DNA of 64,000 nt from Branchinecta lynchi (GCA_023053575.1 JAKZAP010000005.1:4526001-4590000), one strand, 5' to 3'; numbered from the stretch's first letter, positions 52,376 to 64,000 are shown. Notes: generated by a model not told the origin, from the letters alone. Numbers and translations are program-made.

Positions 52376-53502
52376 TATGATTCGTAGTCAGTATGGGCTG
52401 AAGGAAAATACTGAACTGGTCAGTCAGAACCAGACTTGTTTTGACAAAATAAACCAACTGGGCAGTTCGTGCCGAACTCACTCATTATGATGATTAGAAG
52501 TAATGTAATTTCCCGAATCGCAAAAAAGCGGTTTAAAGTTCAATAAAAACTGTACCGACACTTTAACAAACTTTATGAGCTGAAATGTCAGCCAGCTGAT
52601 AATCCTGCTATTCGCATCGTGACACAGTTTCTTATCTAAATCGCTGACAAAGTAAACAGAAGCCTTTGGCACAACGATCTGCCCCTGGTTTGCACTGCTG
52701 CGTTCTGCGACACGGCGTTCTGGGCGACTAGGCCCACTCGCATAGGGCGAAGAAATAGATTACATTTTGCGACAGATGAAGTCAAGGGGTTGCCCACTCT
52801 CGATTTTAGTGGTGCGGCGGTGCCAGGATACAGCCGGCACCGGTTTCGATTTGTTAAATCATCAAAATCATCATGTACAGTGATCAGATGCACAAGTTGC
52901 ATAGAGTGTCGCAGAACAACGCTAACCAAGGACTAAGGTAAGTTTTTGCGTACACGACAGGACCGTACAGAGAAATAGAGACAAGAGCTAGAGGCTCATA
53001 TGATATTTGCGCACGGACTAGCCCACATTTGTTTGTTTTTTTTTCTTCCTGGAAACGTGCTCTTAACACCTGTCATGTTTAATTAGAATAGAATCAACCA
53101 CTGGGCACGTAAGCATGCGGGAAGGCTCCAGCACCCACTTCATCCAGTCCCTCGACTCTAAGACAGATGGTCACACTGACAATTCGTCACGCTGATAGTT
53201 TTTCACAGGGAGACCTCCTCACATGGACAATTCGTTGTTAGGACAGTTGGTCACATTTAGAAAAAATGCTACTAGAACGGCAGTATGGGTCTAAGCAAAA
53301 CTACCACCGGTTCACAGGACGCTGTTTAAATCCATATTTGAATCATTATTTTTAATCAATGTACTAATCTTGGTGATTTAATCCCCAAACTTACATGTGG
53401 CGGATATTCAAGCAGCGGTTGAGCTTCATGTCCAAATTTGTCCATCTGAGATATTTCCGACCAATCCTCAACCACGAAGAACATTACAAACCACCACGAC
53501 TC
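52376..53502. other. SLC12 intron 3, no gene
   Basis: Holds the second copy of the 51816-type repeat (52699-52840) and a family A 3'-end relic (CAAGAGCTAGAGGCTCATAT at 52983). Otherwise nothing recognised. Confidence 0.5.
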
Positions 53503-53779
53503 CAGAGCAAAATAACTCTAGAGAGTAGCCTAATGCGCGAATTTGGAAAAGTGACACATAGTCAAATCGCAGCGAAACTAGCTCCGCTAGAGGACACGAA
53601 CATTCAACAAGTCGTTAACGACCGCTGGCTTTCTATTTTCTACGTCCGCCACTGCACACACCAACAATTTGCTGAAGCTTCTCTCACGAAGCGAGCTGGG
53701 CGGCGCTGCGACGGAGGCCCATTTTTGATGCATGGGAAGGATAGGTCTTCGGATTACTCTCTAGAGTTATTTTGCTCTG
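53503..53779 (+). mobile_element. hAT-type MITE (277 bp)
   Basis: Ends CAGAGCAAAATAACTCTAG / CTAGAGTTATTTTGCTCTG, with weak flanking similarity (CACGACTC / TACGACCG). An ORF across it is not a gene. Confidence 0.82.
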
Positions 53780-54005
53780 TACGACCGGCAGAAAAGTTCT
53801 TTCTCTTATCCCTGTCAGGATCGTCTTTGACCGCATCACATATGACCTTCTTGGAACTAATAAGAACGTTGACGGATGGTATTCAGCTTTCAACAAAAAG
53901 CGTTGGAACATGTTGATGTGCTAAGCACACTTCTTTGCAACTTCGGAGCGAAAGTGGTCCGTGACGGATCTGTTAAACAAACAATAAACAGATTGATTTA
54001 CTTAC

Positions 54006-54159
54006 ATATTCCAGCTTGAGCGACTACCCAGGATATTCTTAGAAAGAGCATAGTGCCCCAGATGCTCAACATATTTCGAATCAGGACTCCTTCGATCCAG
54101 CCAAATTTAACGCCTTCCTCCTTAGTTTCACTGGTGCCATCTTCAATGGGAACTGTATC
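54006..54159 (-). CDS. SLC12A1/2/3-like: SLC12 cotransporter, exon 3 (TM1)
   Basis: Codes for residues 141-191 plus one base. It follows a TTTGTAG acceptor and ends GGAATAT before a GTAAGT donor. The translation contains [19 protein letters not shown] followed by [15 protein letters not shown], the hallmark of TM1 in Na+-dependent SLC12 carriers, where the unwound helix forms part of the ion-binding site. The leftover T joins GG of exon 4 to give Trp in the I-W-Q-T-L junction, which aligns with IGLSV of human NKCC1. Confidence 0.93.
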
Positions 54160-54919
54160 CTACAAAAAGAATGTTCAGGTAAAATTCTCGCGTTAAGCCG
54201 ACTAGAGGGCACTAATAAAATAAACCCCTTCCGCGTCAATACACTATGTAACTAAGTCCAAAACATACCAGTGAACCTCGGGAAGAGGAAGTTTAGTCAT
54301 TTTTCAACCAATCAACGGCGTTCGCCGGGAACAGCTGTGGTCTTCCGCTAGGTACAAGGCGATTCTGCATCGGCATGAAGAGTTGGCCATCAAGAGTATT
54401 TACCGCGGTGGTTCTAACCGCTCTCGCCAATAGGTCACGTCAAGTTCACTACGAATTTGCTAGACGGAACATGATATATGGTGTTTTTGTGGTGAGCGAC
54501 GAGAACAAGTCTTAACTCGCAGTAAAAGCTATGAACGCTGGGATAATAAGAGTTAAAAAAAAACTAACATGCATCTGTTGTGATTACCGCTTCATCCTAC
54601 CGCTCGAGGCGAGCCAGCGAACACAGCAGCCGAGAGACGGGTTCATTCGGCTAACGACGGAATGAATTGGCAGTACAGTTCAATTCAATTCAATTTATTT
54701 AAAAAAATTCGCTCACGGACGAAGCCGAACATTGAATTTCTTCCGTCATGTATAACTTAACAATTAGAAACAACTATAACTAATGTTATTCATTTGGTCA
54801 ATGTACATGTATCTCACAATAAAACTCTAAGTAAAACCTTTAATCGTACGTAACATGTCAACTTATCAAAACATCTATAAATAAAATTCATAATTCGGTG
54901 AAATTCACCCAAACTAAAA

Positions 54920-55905
54920 ACAAGACCAAAGGTTTCGATGGGATCCCAAAAATTCAGTATCTGGTCCAGACAACTGGGCCTTGTCGTAGACAGATCCAGT
55001 CATCGCTAGACTTCTTAAACATTTTTACAATTGAAATTCAGAAAAAGATTAAGGCCAAATAGCTAGTCATCTGAGAAAACCAAGTTCAGATATGGATTCA
55101 GCATGTGTGTTTACCCCTATAAGTCATATCTGTTCTGACGAAAACTTCCTGCCACTTCTGCCAATTTCCTGGTTCCGGCCGAACCCCAGAACTACTTGCC
55201 CGGCGAAAAAAGAAATCTCAAAAACGAACTCAGGGTATCTTCTTTCCCCAATAATGAACATCTAATCAACTTCAAATAAAAATTTAACTTATAATAAATT
55301 TTCCGACTCCAGCCGGATTCCGGTCGAACTAAATTTCCGGGTAAAATATGATTGTCAAACACGGATTCAGCATCTTCTTACCCTTAAATCGGTTATCTAA
55401 TCAACTAGAAATAAAACTTAAGCTTCTAACAATTTTCCGGTTTTGGCCGGATTCGTGGGGAACTACATGTCCATGTAGAATTTTTTTTTAACATAAGTGT
55501 TCAGCATGTCTTCTTGTCCTAAATCGAACATTTAATCAACTTCAAATAAAACTTTTACTTTTAACAAACTTTCCGGTTTTGGCCGGATTCGGGGCGAACT
55601 ACTTGTCCGATGACAAAATGGTTTTCACCATCGTGTTCAGCATGTCTTTTTACATCAAATTAGCTGTTTCAAAATATTTTGTTTGCCCCTTAAATTGAAC
55701 CCCCTCCCCCACCCCTAAATGTAGGGCTACAAAGCCCATCTACGAACTTGACTGGTCCGACGACCCAACGAATCCTCCCACCAAGTTTCATAAAATTCTC
55801 TCAATCCCCTCGAGAGTTGTCGTGCGGACAGACGAACAACTTTTGCGATGTCATAGGTAGCCTATCCCTCCACTTACGTTTTGGGATCTCAAAAAGCATC
55901 GATTG
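54920..55905 (-). mobile_element. HINE-like family B element (~985 bp)
   Basis: 3' end AAAACAAGACCAAAGGTTTC at 54920, several minisatellite units (CAGCATGTCTTCTT, TTTTGGCCGGATTCG) and the 5' end CCACTTACGTTTTGGGATCT. Inverted relative of 17268-18404. Confidence 0.75.
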
Positions 55906-56024
55906 ATGTCAAGAACTGGCCCCTCATCTCATTTGCATACGAAAACTAGTTAATTATTTTGTAGAGTAACCATAACACGCCGATCGAAAGGGCATGAACA
56001 TTAGACATTGACTGTTCACAGGAG

Positions 56025-58245
56025 CGTCGCGAGGGGAGGGGGGGGAGGAGGTGCTGCACCCCTCCCCACCAGCTTTCCAAGATTCTTGAACATTTTGGTC
56101 TTACTAAGATTATGAGGTATTTTTCGATACAATAACCATTTGGTATAATACCGGGATTCGTAATTATGCATCGTAATTATGCAATTTCCACGAACTGAAT
56201 CCGAACATTATTCGGCACTTTTTCGATGCCAGAACTACTGGTGTGAATACCGAAATTCAGTAGTTCTGCAGAATTCCGAAAAGACTATCGATCCAACTTG
56301 TTCATTATGACGATGAGGATTCGGTAATTTATTCGACAGAATTGCCAGAATTCGGTAATCGTCACTAATCCGGGAGTTTGGTCCAATTTCAACGTAGTTG
56401 TTCGAGTCTATTCGGTATAATCCGGATTCTGTAGCTATACGGAATCGAGGACCGGCTATCGGCTCAAAATTCTTAGTAATGACTGGAATTCCGTACTTTA
56501 TCCAGTGTAGTTGCCAATATTCTGTAGTTAAATCGAATCCCAACATCCGGTCCGATTTCAACGGCCTGTAGGCAAGGCCGTATCCAGGGGGGGGGGGGGG
56601 GGGGTTAGGGGTTTGAACCCTCCCGCCGAAACATACAAAAATAACGATGTTTATAGGCTTTTCCCTCTGATCTATGTGTTTTTTTGTACTTTTTTGCCCG
56701 ACCAGCAGGCAACCCCCCCCCCCCCCCCCCCCCCCGAAATAAATTCCTGCATAAGGGCCTGCCTGTAGGTGACGATAATTTAATGCGTAGAGACTATGAT
56801 TTTGGATGACCAAGAGATTCAAAAATTGAGAGCTTTAATAAGTCAGTCCGAAACTTTGGAGTTTTACCGTGAGATTAAGGATGTGTTGGGGCCCGACTTT
56901 TATTTTAAAATGAATCTACCTCAACATTTTTTGAAGTTGTGGATCCAGGCTAGAGCTAATTCCCTTCCCTTGTTTGGTAGATTTAGAGTTTGATACGCAT
57001 AGGACTGGTCCAGGTCTCAGATATAATTGCCAACTTTGCAAAGCAGAAGCAGGGGTAGAGGAAAACATAGACCACTTTCTCAATCGATGCCAGGAGCTTT
57101 CGGAGTTAAGGGGATTTTTTTTTAAGGGGAGTGTTTTGCTTCTTTCGGCTATCCTGAATAGCACTTCGGAAAGGGTTATAACAAAGGTGTGCGAACTTAT
57201 CGACGTAGTGCTGAAGGTAAGAGCGGCCAAGGTTAGTAGTGAGGCTTCATAGCCGCAGGTTTCTCTTGTAATGTGTATTATTGTTGTGTTATGTATATGG
57301 CCCCTGGGCTTTTAAATACACTTTTTATTAATCGTAATCGACGGAATAATACCAGATCCGAATATTAGGCTATAATCATTCGGTGTACTAACCGGAATTC
57401 GGTACATAGTTGTCCCGAATCAGGAATATCAATCCAAAATCCCGGAATCCGCAATTATTCGATACCATATCTGGATTCGGATTCGGTAATCAACGGATCC
57501 TGAAGGCTATAATAATTCGCATATACTCATCTCAAATCCAGAGCTTTGGCTCAATTTTGACGGCACATTCAGGTTTGACCAAAATCTCTCTGTCAGAAAA
57601 GGGGCCGATTTTCTACATTTCTTGTGCTGTACAGATTCAACACTATTTATTTCTGTGCAAAAATCGGCAAAAATCTCAGTATTTTCTCCGAAAAGTCTGT
57701 ATTTTGTCAGAAAAGTTGGGTTAAGCCTTTCTGAATGGCAAGGCTTGAACGTCAATCGGCTTTGTAAGCATTAAGAGAAGATGGTCACGTGAATCACTGT
57801 TCACAGACACAACGATCGATCTCTGATGTCATCAATAGCCCTTAGTCTTGTTCGCATAAAGACACCCAGATCATAAATGTCTCCACAAATTTCGTAGTGT
57901 TATCTGTTGTTTGGAGAGGCGCTTGATTTAGCGTGGGTTTTAGGCAGTTTCAGGTTTGGGATCTGAGAAACATTAAAAGCTAGAACCTGCATGAGAAATA
58001 CTGTAATTTAGGCACAAAAAAGGAATAGGAAAATAAAAGGTAATTTTCAAAATTTTCGCATGCGACGCTCAATTTCATTTTGTCTTGGGCACAAGAAATA
58101 AACGCTTCTACTGGAATCGTGCCAAGCAAGTGGGCTTCGCAAAAGCGGCGCTTAGTAATTATCGATCGTGCTTCACTTTCATTTTCATTGTTGTATTTGA
58201 GAAATTCTCCCCCCTCCTTCCCCCAACCAAGTGCACTTGTGACGC
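56025..58245. repeat. degenerate ATTCGGTA-repeat element with nested insertions
   Basis: Ends GGAGCGTCGCGAGG and GCACTTGTGACGCCCC look like diverged inverted termini. Units with ATTCGGTA and TTTTTCGATxC fill 56090-56530 and 57350-57520. A poly-G/poly-C MITE (56575-56760) and a LINE fragment lie inside. Confidence 0.5.
56797..57331 (+). mobile_element. LINE 3' fragment, second family
   Basis: Protein pieces LWIQARANSLPLFGRF and NCQLCKAEAGVEENIDHFLN then RCQELSELR show the C-terminal zinc knuckle of a LINE reverse transcriptase, with a frameshift near 56985. The 3' end is ATGGCCCCTGGGCTTTTAAA. Confidence 0.75.
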
Positions 58246-59059
58246 CCCAGACTGTTCAATTTGCAATATACCAGTGTTCATCGTTTCCAATCGTTTCTAA
58301 AGTTTCTGTTGGCGTTATGGTCTATCGAAACGTATATGGTGTTATGGCTTGTCGAAATGTATATGGCTAACCGTATACGATACTCGGCTCAGTTACTAAG
58401 CCATTTAGCCAACCACACCGTAACGACAAGCATTATAGCTGGTGCAAACGTGTAGAATTTCAAAGGTAGACAACGGAAGGTGTTTCTCCGTGATTTTCAT
58501 ACCAGTTCATTATTGAAGTAGGCTACTATCGACAGCCAACAGTTTGGATACGGAATCACGGGAATCTTGACACGGAAGTAGCACAAAAGATTCTAAAACT
58601 TGCTTCAGTACAGTAGTAGCAGTTTCTCACTGCCTGCAATTGAGCGTTATTTGAACCCTGCACAGAGTTCGACCGCTCTCATTTGACACAAATAAGCGGT
58701 TCGACTGACCACGCAACGACATTGTTTTGAATTTCGTAGCGTAATTTGTGTCACATGAAGAGCACGGCCGCCCTAGTTTCCAATCCCCCTATGCCTCACC
58801 CTCAGCACTTATTGACAGGCATAGGCCTACTGAAATAGATGCACGTGTTGATAAGCAGAAAATCTGCAATCCGCTTCCCAGGTAATGGACGTTTTGCATA
58901 TGACTCAGTAGTAGAGAGTAGAAGTTACCTTATGGATCTAACTTTTTAATATGTTTACATAAGTGTTGATTATGTGACAACAGGGGACTAACAGAAACTA
59001 GTCCACTCGGAGTGCTGTACTTGGAATAACGAGAATTCAAATAAAAACTACAGACTAAC
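58246..59059. other. SLC12 intron 2, no gene
   Basis: Only a short direct repeat of CGAAACGTATATGG (58326-58370) is noticeable. Confidence 0.5.
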
Positions 59060-59242
59060 CAGCGGAAATTCGCCCTCGTGAAGCGCATCGAGGGTAGGTC
59101 GCGTGTGGGCAGAACGAAGGTAGTGATCGATTCGTGGCATTTGGTCTTTAATGGAGCGAATCGATTCCTTTCCTTTCCTGAGCGAAGTCCTAAACATTCC
59201 TGATATACGGGATCCTCGAGACTTGGACATGCTTGGTGAAAA
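59060..59242 (-). CDS. SLC12A1/2/3-like: SLC12 cotransporter, exon 2 (regulatory N-terminal segment)
   Basis: Codes for residues 80-140. The acceptor TTTTAG lies just before 59242 and the donor (CTG then GTTAGT) follows 59060; both edges are phase 0. It contains MPRIDHYL and RPTLDALHEG, which match the conserved NKCC/NCC block PRIDHY...RPSLxxLH found just before the first membrane segment. In vertebrate NKCCs this block is preceded by a threonine cluster phosphorylated by SPAK/OSR1 (FGHNT region). Here that stretch reads KESIRSIKDQ and the canonical cluster is not recognisable. An in-frame Met at 59230 could be an alternative start, but the acceptor and open frame fit an internal exon. Confidence 0.85.
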
Positions 59243-59529
59243 CTAAAAGAAAAGATGATTATTAAAATATGATCTATTTTTACGTGGACAAACTATTGTG
59301 GTATTAACAGACATGACGGGATGCGCAATGGTGTCTTCTCAATGTGTTTCCTGCTACACTACCCATGCCATTGGGTGTACTACGAGCGCACCTAATTGAA
59401 CTAAAACATATAACCCTATTGTAATTAAAGTTGCGTTCTTTATCACGAGAGTTCTCACCGGTGGTCTCTGGGTATTCTAATAAGGAGTTTTTACATCCAC
59501 TGGTGTCTACTGACCAGTGTTATAACCCG

Positions 59530-60500
59530 TTTTTATGGCACTTGCAGCTTCGCTCAAGTGCCATATACCGATCGCTTTTCGGTCTGTCGGTCTGCCGGTC
59601 CACTGTTCTCGAGTTAGGGTGCTTCCAGAAGTGCTAGCACGATGAAACTCGGCAGACATATTAGGGACCCGGCCAAACTAACTAACTTGGCAATACTCAC
59701 TTGCCCGATCCGACCATCGTGGGGGGGGGGGGGGGAGTTAGCGGAATCCAGAAAACTGGGACATGCATAACTTTCGAACGAGTGATCGGATCTTAATGAA
59801 ACTTGATATCTGGAAAGACGTCTGTCTCAGATGTCTCACTTCAAGCCCGGACCGGATCCGATGAACCTGTGGGGAGTCGGAGGGGGGAACCGGAAATCGT
59901 GTGAAACTCTCAGAGTGGAGCGATCGCGATGAAACTTACTGGGAAGAACAAGCACAAGCTCTAGATACATAACTGAAAGAACTGGACCCGATTCGGACAC
60001 TGTGGGGAGAGTTGGAGGGGGGTTCCGGAATTTCGACGATCCGTCGTTAATGTACTTCCAGGTACCAAAACTTGGCAGGCATATCAGGAAACCGACGAGA
60101 TTAACTTGGAAACAGTCACTCGCCCGATCCAACCATCGTAGGGGGAGTGGAAGACTGCGGAATCCGGAAATTAGGAGCATGCCTAACTTTCGAACGGATT
60201 ATTGGATCTTAAGGAAACTTGATATCTTGAAAGACCACATACCCCAGATGTCCCATTTCAAGTCCGGAACCGATCCGACGAACTGAGCAGCGGGGGGTGG
60301 AGGGGAGAACCGGAAATCTTGTGACACGCGTAGAGTGGAGCGTTCAGGGTGAAACTTGGTGGGAAGTATAGGCATAAGTCCTAGGTGCACCAGTGACAGA
60401 ATCGGACCGGATTCGGGTACCGAAGGTGGGGAGGCTGTAGAAGAGTGTCCGGAATTCCGGTGATCGTGAGTTAAGGTACTTCCAAATGTGCTAGGACGAT
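59530..60500 (+). mobile_element. HINE-like family A element, 3' truncated
   Basis: 5' end TTTTTATGGCACTTGCAGCT with hairpin, then three to four ~290-bp units (GATGAAACTTG, GGTACTTCCA markers). It breaks off into a family B fragment. Confidence 0.75.
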
Positions 60501-60505
60501 AAAAC

Positions 60506-60742
60506 TTTGCTGGAGCATTAGACAAAATTTGTGCTTGCCCCTTAATTTAAACCCCCACCCCTAAATATAGTGCTACAAAGCCCATCTACGAAATCGACCT
60601 TACTCTTGACCCAACAGATCCTCACACCAAGCTTCATAATATCTCATTCCCTTCTAGAGTTATCGTGCTTACAGATGGACGGACAACTTTTGCGATATCA
60701 TAGGTATCCCTCCACTTACGTTTTGGGATCCCAAAAAACATT
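60506..60742 (-). mobile_element. HINE-like family B fragment
   Basis: 5' part only, ending CCACTTACGTTTTGGGATCC at 60732. It lies 57 bp from the end of exon 1. Confidence 0.7.
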
Positions 60743-60798
60743 CAAAACTCAAAACGCCGAAAAGACGACTCTTTGGGTTATTATAGCCTAACTGTTAC

Positions 60799-61035
60799 CT
60801 CATCGCCGGTAGCAAATCCAGCTTCTGGTATAGCACACAAACCAAGTGATGCTACACTTGTCCTTCTTGAGGCTTCACCCGAAACATTCCTCGTTCTTTC
60901 ACTCGGAATATTCAGTAAAGCTCCCTCTGGTATTTGCACCATGCTGATAGGGGTGATCTTCCTCTGTCGATCCGCCATGCGACCGGAATCGGACCGAGGC
61001 CGGCCTTCAGATATGTTTACTGGAAGAGACCCCAT
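60799..61035 (-). CDS. SLC12A1/2/3-like: SLC12 cotransporter, exon 1 (start codon, N-terminal cytosolic tail)
   Basis: First coding exon of a Na+-dependent cation-chloride cotransporter, a plasma-membrane carrier that moves Na+, Cl- and, in NKCC members, K+ together. It codes for residues 1-79. The ATG at 61035-61033 is chosen because an in-frame TAG lies four codons upstream; a second Met (M20) is possible. The exon ends GATGAG before a GTAACA donor, phase 0, and joins exon 2 in frame. The tail is rich in Ser, Arg and Pro and poorly conserved, as expected for this family. No SPAK/OSR1-docking RFxV motif is visible. Assignment to this gene rests on frame, strand and position rather than on sequence similarity, so an additional 5' exon remains possible. 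Confidence 0.65.
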
Positions 61036-62905
61036 CAAACACAACTAGTTAACAACCTGGTTGAACACTAGCAGGCCAAGACTGGCAACCGGTGCTTTTT
61101 AAACGAACCGATACGACAGCAATTAGCGTGACAATTGACTGGAGGTCATAATGTGTTTATTACTGATATTGGCAAATCAAAGCATACCGTCAAACGTCAT
61201 ATCTAGCTTGTTCCATATTCGAAGCAGCCTTGAATTACTGGTAAGAACGGGATTTTCTTGCGGAAAAAAGATGACAACGGACTGTTCGATTGGTCGCAAT
61301 TTCCGCAATAGAGTATTCGAAGAGGGGAAACTACGCTGCTAAGGAACTGCTTTTTTTTTTACTTGTAATAGGCCCCGAACGACCGTTAACTGCCAGCCTC
61401 AGTGACTTTCAAAGCGGTTTCAACTCGTGATACATTCAGCAGTAGAATAGTTGTGTCGGGTGAAAATGACTGTATAATTAGAAGCTTAAAGCGATAAACA
61501 ATTGTATTGCCGGCGGAACAGGCAGATGGAAAATAAACATGTTCCTACGAAGACTAACCATGCTTACGCATTAAGGCTGGTTGAGATGCTTACCGCATTA
61601 GCTGGAGGGGAGCGCTTTGACACATATCCCTAGTCAAAACACAAGCTTCTAGCCGAACGATCAGCTGACCATCTGATCGCAACTAAACTCATTTCATACC
61701 GTTCTCGCCGCGACTCTCACCTCGTTCTCAACTGAGCGTACACAGGGTGAGAGCAAGGGTGTACTGATCTAAAATCTAGTGATCTAAGTGAGAACAGTTA
61801 AATGTGAATGACACAGTTAAAGAGAACTGAAAATAACGAAGACAAAAAAAAATACAATGGGCTTCGAGGTGGTGAAAGCAGAAGATAAAACCCAACGAAG
61901 CAAAGAGGAACAACATGCTAATCGAACCTAAAAAGTGGTGTGTCCATCTTTATTAGCGTGTTCTAACTTGTAACAATAGTAACTATTAGTTACTATTTTT
62001 GTTCAATACCGTGAAAAGTTACTACGCCGACCGTTCCAACCTTCTCGAAATAGTAACTATTTGCTTACCACGCTCGGGAGCGTAGTAAGGCTGGTGACTA
62101 CGAATATCTGTGACCTGATTGGCTCGATTAGCCCATTGCAAGATATTTTGCCGAAAAAAGCTAAAGGCGTCCAGGGTTGACGCAAAGAAGCGAAAATACG
62201 TGACGTCGTGCGTAGTAACTACGGTAAATAGGGTGGAGCACGATCTATCCGTCGTTCATTGTCTTTTACCATTTCCATGTGGTCACGAGGGGCGAACATA
62301 AGGTTTGAAGCCAAGCTGACCATTCATTACGAAAGAAATAGAAAACCCACGACTGGGGGGGGGGGCGACCCCCCCCCCCTATACTGTCGGCCAGTCGGTA
62401 AAAATAACCGAGTCGCAATTTTTCGTCAAAACAGTTGATTTTTTTCATGAAAACGGTCGGTTTTCCTGAAAATCAGTCGATTTTTTTTTTAAATGTAATT
62501 TTTTTGTAGAAAACAGTGTTTTTTTCTGCAGAAAAAGTCGGTAAAACTTACCAGCCAGTCGGTAAAATCCTCGTCCCCCCCCCCAAACATTTTGGCTAGT
62601 AACGCCTCTGGTGGTCACAACTAGTCCCCGAAGTCGCGCCAAATTTTAATTCGGTGGTGGCCGAAAGAATTCTCTTCGGCTCAGAGAATTAAGTTCAGTG
62701 AGAGCTGGGAAGATAGGCCCGCCATCCAGTTAGGTCCCTGGATGGGAAGAAAAAGGTAATCTTTTCTACGGAGACGGCATACAAGAAAACAATTTATTTT
62801 AAAATAGACTATCGGCAATATACTGTACATTTATAAACAAATCAGAATGTATGGGTCAACACGGACGTCTGATTTCCTCGGATCAGCAGGGAGGGCGGCA
62901 TGCCG
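61036..62905. other. intergenic region upstream of the SLC12 start
   Basis: Should hold the SLC12 promoter and 5' UTR and the neighbour's 3' UTR. A CRE-like TGACGTCG is at 62201-62208 and GTAGTAACTA-type repeats span 61975-62225. 62350-62590 is a low-complexity repeat with CAGTCGGTAAAA and poly-G/C runs. No TATA box can be called with confidence. Confidence 0.4.
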
Positions 62906-62977
62906 TCAGTTAGCGCTTCCAGCCAGGCTAAGTACATTGGCCCAGTTACAGCCCCCTTTCTTGGCATCGGCAAGGTC
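62906..62977 (-). CDS. probable terminal coding exon of an upstream minus-strand gene, product unknown
   Basis: After a TTTCTAG acceptor there is an open frame of 23 codons ending in TGA at 62908-62906. It reads [20 protein letters not shown] plus SAN if phase 0. A polyadenylation signal AATAAA (seen as tttatt on + at 62793-62798) lies ~110 bases downstream, as expected for a last exon. The composition is clearly protein-like compared with its surroundings. I do not recognise the family. The rest of the gene would lie right of the window, transcribed toward the SLC12 gene in tandem. Confidence 0.4.
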   Translation of the reverse strand, partial: DLADAKKGGCNWANVLSLAGSAN

Positions 62978-63739
62978 CTAGAAAGGCAAATGATCGATTA
63001 TTCACGAAGTGATAGCGCATGGAACACTGTAAAAAGTTGTTCCTATATCGGACTTTAGTAACTGTGCATCACCGAATTCCGAGATTTTTTTTCAAAGTTC
63101 GGAGATTTTTAGTCCGAGTTCGAAGAGTTAAAAATCCGATTGAGGACTAAAACACTAGAATGCAAAATACAGCAGATCAAGTTGTCTGAAAGCGTATTTT
63201 TTTTTTTTTACAGTGAAGCGCTGCGGCATGGTAAGCTACAATTTTATTGACAACTGTGAAACCAAAATTGCATTTTCTTATACGACTGGTCAGACATACC
63301 AGTCGCATAAGAAAATGACGGCTTCATTAACTCGCACTGATTTAAAAATAATAAAAAAAATCACCTCAAATCCCCACACCCAAAAATCACCCTCGACTAA
63401 GGTGTTGCAAATAAAAACAATTAATAAAATCAGCAAGAACTGCGAATCCAAGTTGGAAATCTTAAAGTGTGTGCGTCACAAAACTTTCAACTGTAGAGGA
63501 CACTTCCAAATCGCGAGAAGGCTGTTCGAAGAACTTCCATCTCGACAGAAAAGACCAGTCAGAATTGTGACTTCTCCCAAAGCTAAACCCAGTGCACCAG
63601 TGGCGCCATTTCAGTAAACCTCAGGGGGAGGGGGAAAGCATCCGTTTTGGGCCCACCATCCTAGTTTTTTTTTTTGCTCAATCGCAAAATTTACTTGCTT
63701 TTTTAAGGTAAAATTAAAGCAGTTTTAAAATATACCATA
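62978..63739. other. intron or intergenic, no supported gene
   Basis: A plus-strand ORF of 134 codons (63213-63617) is basic and without recognisable domain. I leave it uncalled. Confidence 0.4.
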
Positions 63740-64000
63740 ATGGGCATATGCAAGGTTCACGCATCGTTCAAAGATCCTTCACAAATAAAACTTTTCACTG
63801 GAACATGTTGTGACCTGGAATTTGAGGTTTACCCATATGACGGAATAAGCGACTTTAGACCCTCTGAGACTTTCAATCGAAACCCTTCGAGATTTGTCGC
63901 GATCTCGAGAAGTAGATCTGGATTCATGGAATCTTTTGAGTTCGGATATGGGGTTAACATCTTAAAATATCTAACAAACAACAAATTATATTCAAACCGA
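63740..64000 (+). CDS. open reading frame running off the right edge, product unknown
   Basis: From an ATG at 63740 the + strand stays open for 87 codons to the end of the window, beginning MGICKVHASFKDPSQIKLF with no stop. I recognise no domain. It could be a first exon, part of a transposon ORF or a chance ORF; there is no splice or homology evidence. Confidence 0.25.
   Translation, partial: MGICKVHASFKDPSQIKLFTGTCCDLEFEVYPYDGISDFRPSETFNRNPSRFVAISRSRSGFMESFEFGYGVNILKYLTNNKLYSNR

Noticed and set aside
53395..53916. 173-codon ORF
   Set aside because: Lies across a hAT MITE (53503-53779); chance ORF.
56588..56735. Poly-G and poly-C pair as a regulatory G-quadruplex
   Set aside because: They are the internal ends of a dispersed repeat also seen at 51360-51735; run lengths may be unreliable in assembly.
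63213..63617. 134-codon plus-strand ORF
   Set aside because: Basic composition, no motif, splice sites or homology that I recognise.

Overview
The window is metazoan nuclear DNA, most likely from a marine invertebrate; the sequence does not let me name the species. The main evidence is a split gene with GT-AG introns whose exons spell a Na+-dependent cation-chloride cotransporter (SLC12, NKCC/NCC branch), embedded in many eukaryotic transposons. No prokaryotic operons are present.

Host gene. Fourteen coding exons lie on the minus strand, from the start codon at 61035 down to 258, and the gene runs off the left edge. All exon junctions keep one continuous reading frame (841 codons visible), with one GC-AG intron after exon 6. 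Upstream, at 62906-62977, is a probable last coding exon of another, unidentified minus-strand gene. Nearly everything else is intron filled with mobile DNA.

Polinton. A 13,660-bp Polinton/Maverick (22567-36226) sits in intron 8 with a perfect 6-bp target duplication (ACCAAG) and ~0.63-kb terminal inverted repeats. It encodes a protein-primed DNA polymerase B, retroviral-type integrase, packaging ATPase, adenain-like protease, major and minor capsid proteins and several small virion-like or unknown proteins. All frames look intact, so it is virus-like and young. Two features stand out. Integrase and protease have no usable start of their own; each lies in the -1 frame of the ORF before it, next to a classical slippery heptamer. 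Every other ORF (12 of 12) starts at a conserved TAAATG-type motif. Together these suggest a TAAATG start/promoter signal plus two programmed -1 frameshifts.

Other mobile DNA. There is a 3.6-kb hAT element with 8-bp target duplication (12091-15705), broken by a LINE tail; a family of ~350-bp hAT MITEs; TTAA-flanked piggyBac-like MITEs, one with a tRNA-like core; TA- and TAA-flanked MITEs; LINE 3' ends; and two families of minisatellite-bearing, probably Helentron/HINE-like elements. Two copies of one family form ~1.9-kb inverted arms around exon 6. An exact 874-bp tandem duplication (35785-37534) joins the Polinton end, a MITE and the 3' end of exon 8.

Left to right: 1-5153, exons 14-12 and MITEs; 5154-10817, exons 11-10 with hAT MITEs; 10860-16124, a HINE-like element split by hAT; 16805-16926, exon 9; 16979-22560, MITEs and degenerate repeats; 22567-36226, Polinton; 37505-46140, exons 8-5 with the inverted arms; 46141-61035, exons 4-1 with scattered repeats; 61036-64000, intergenic, the neighbour's terminal exon and an open ORF at the edge.
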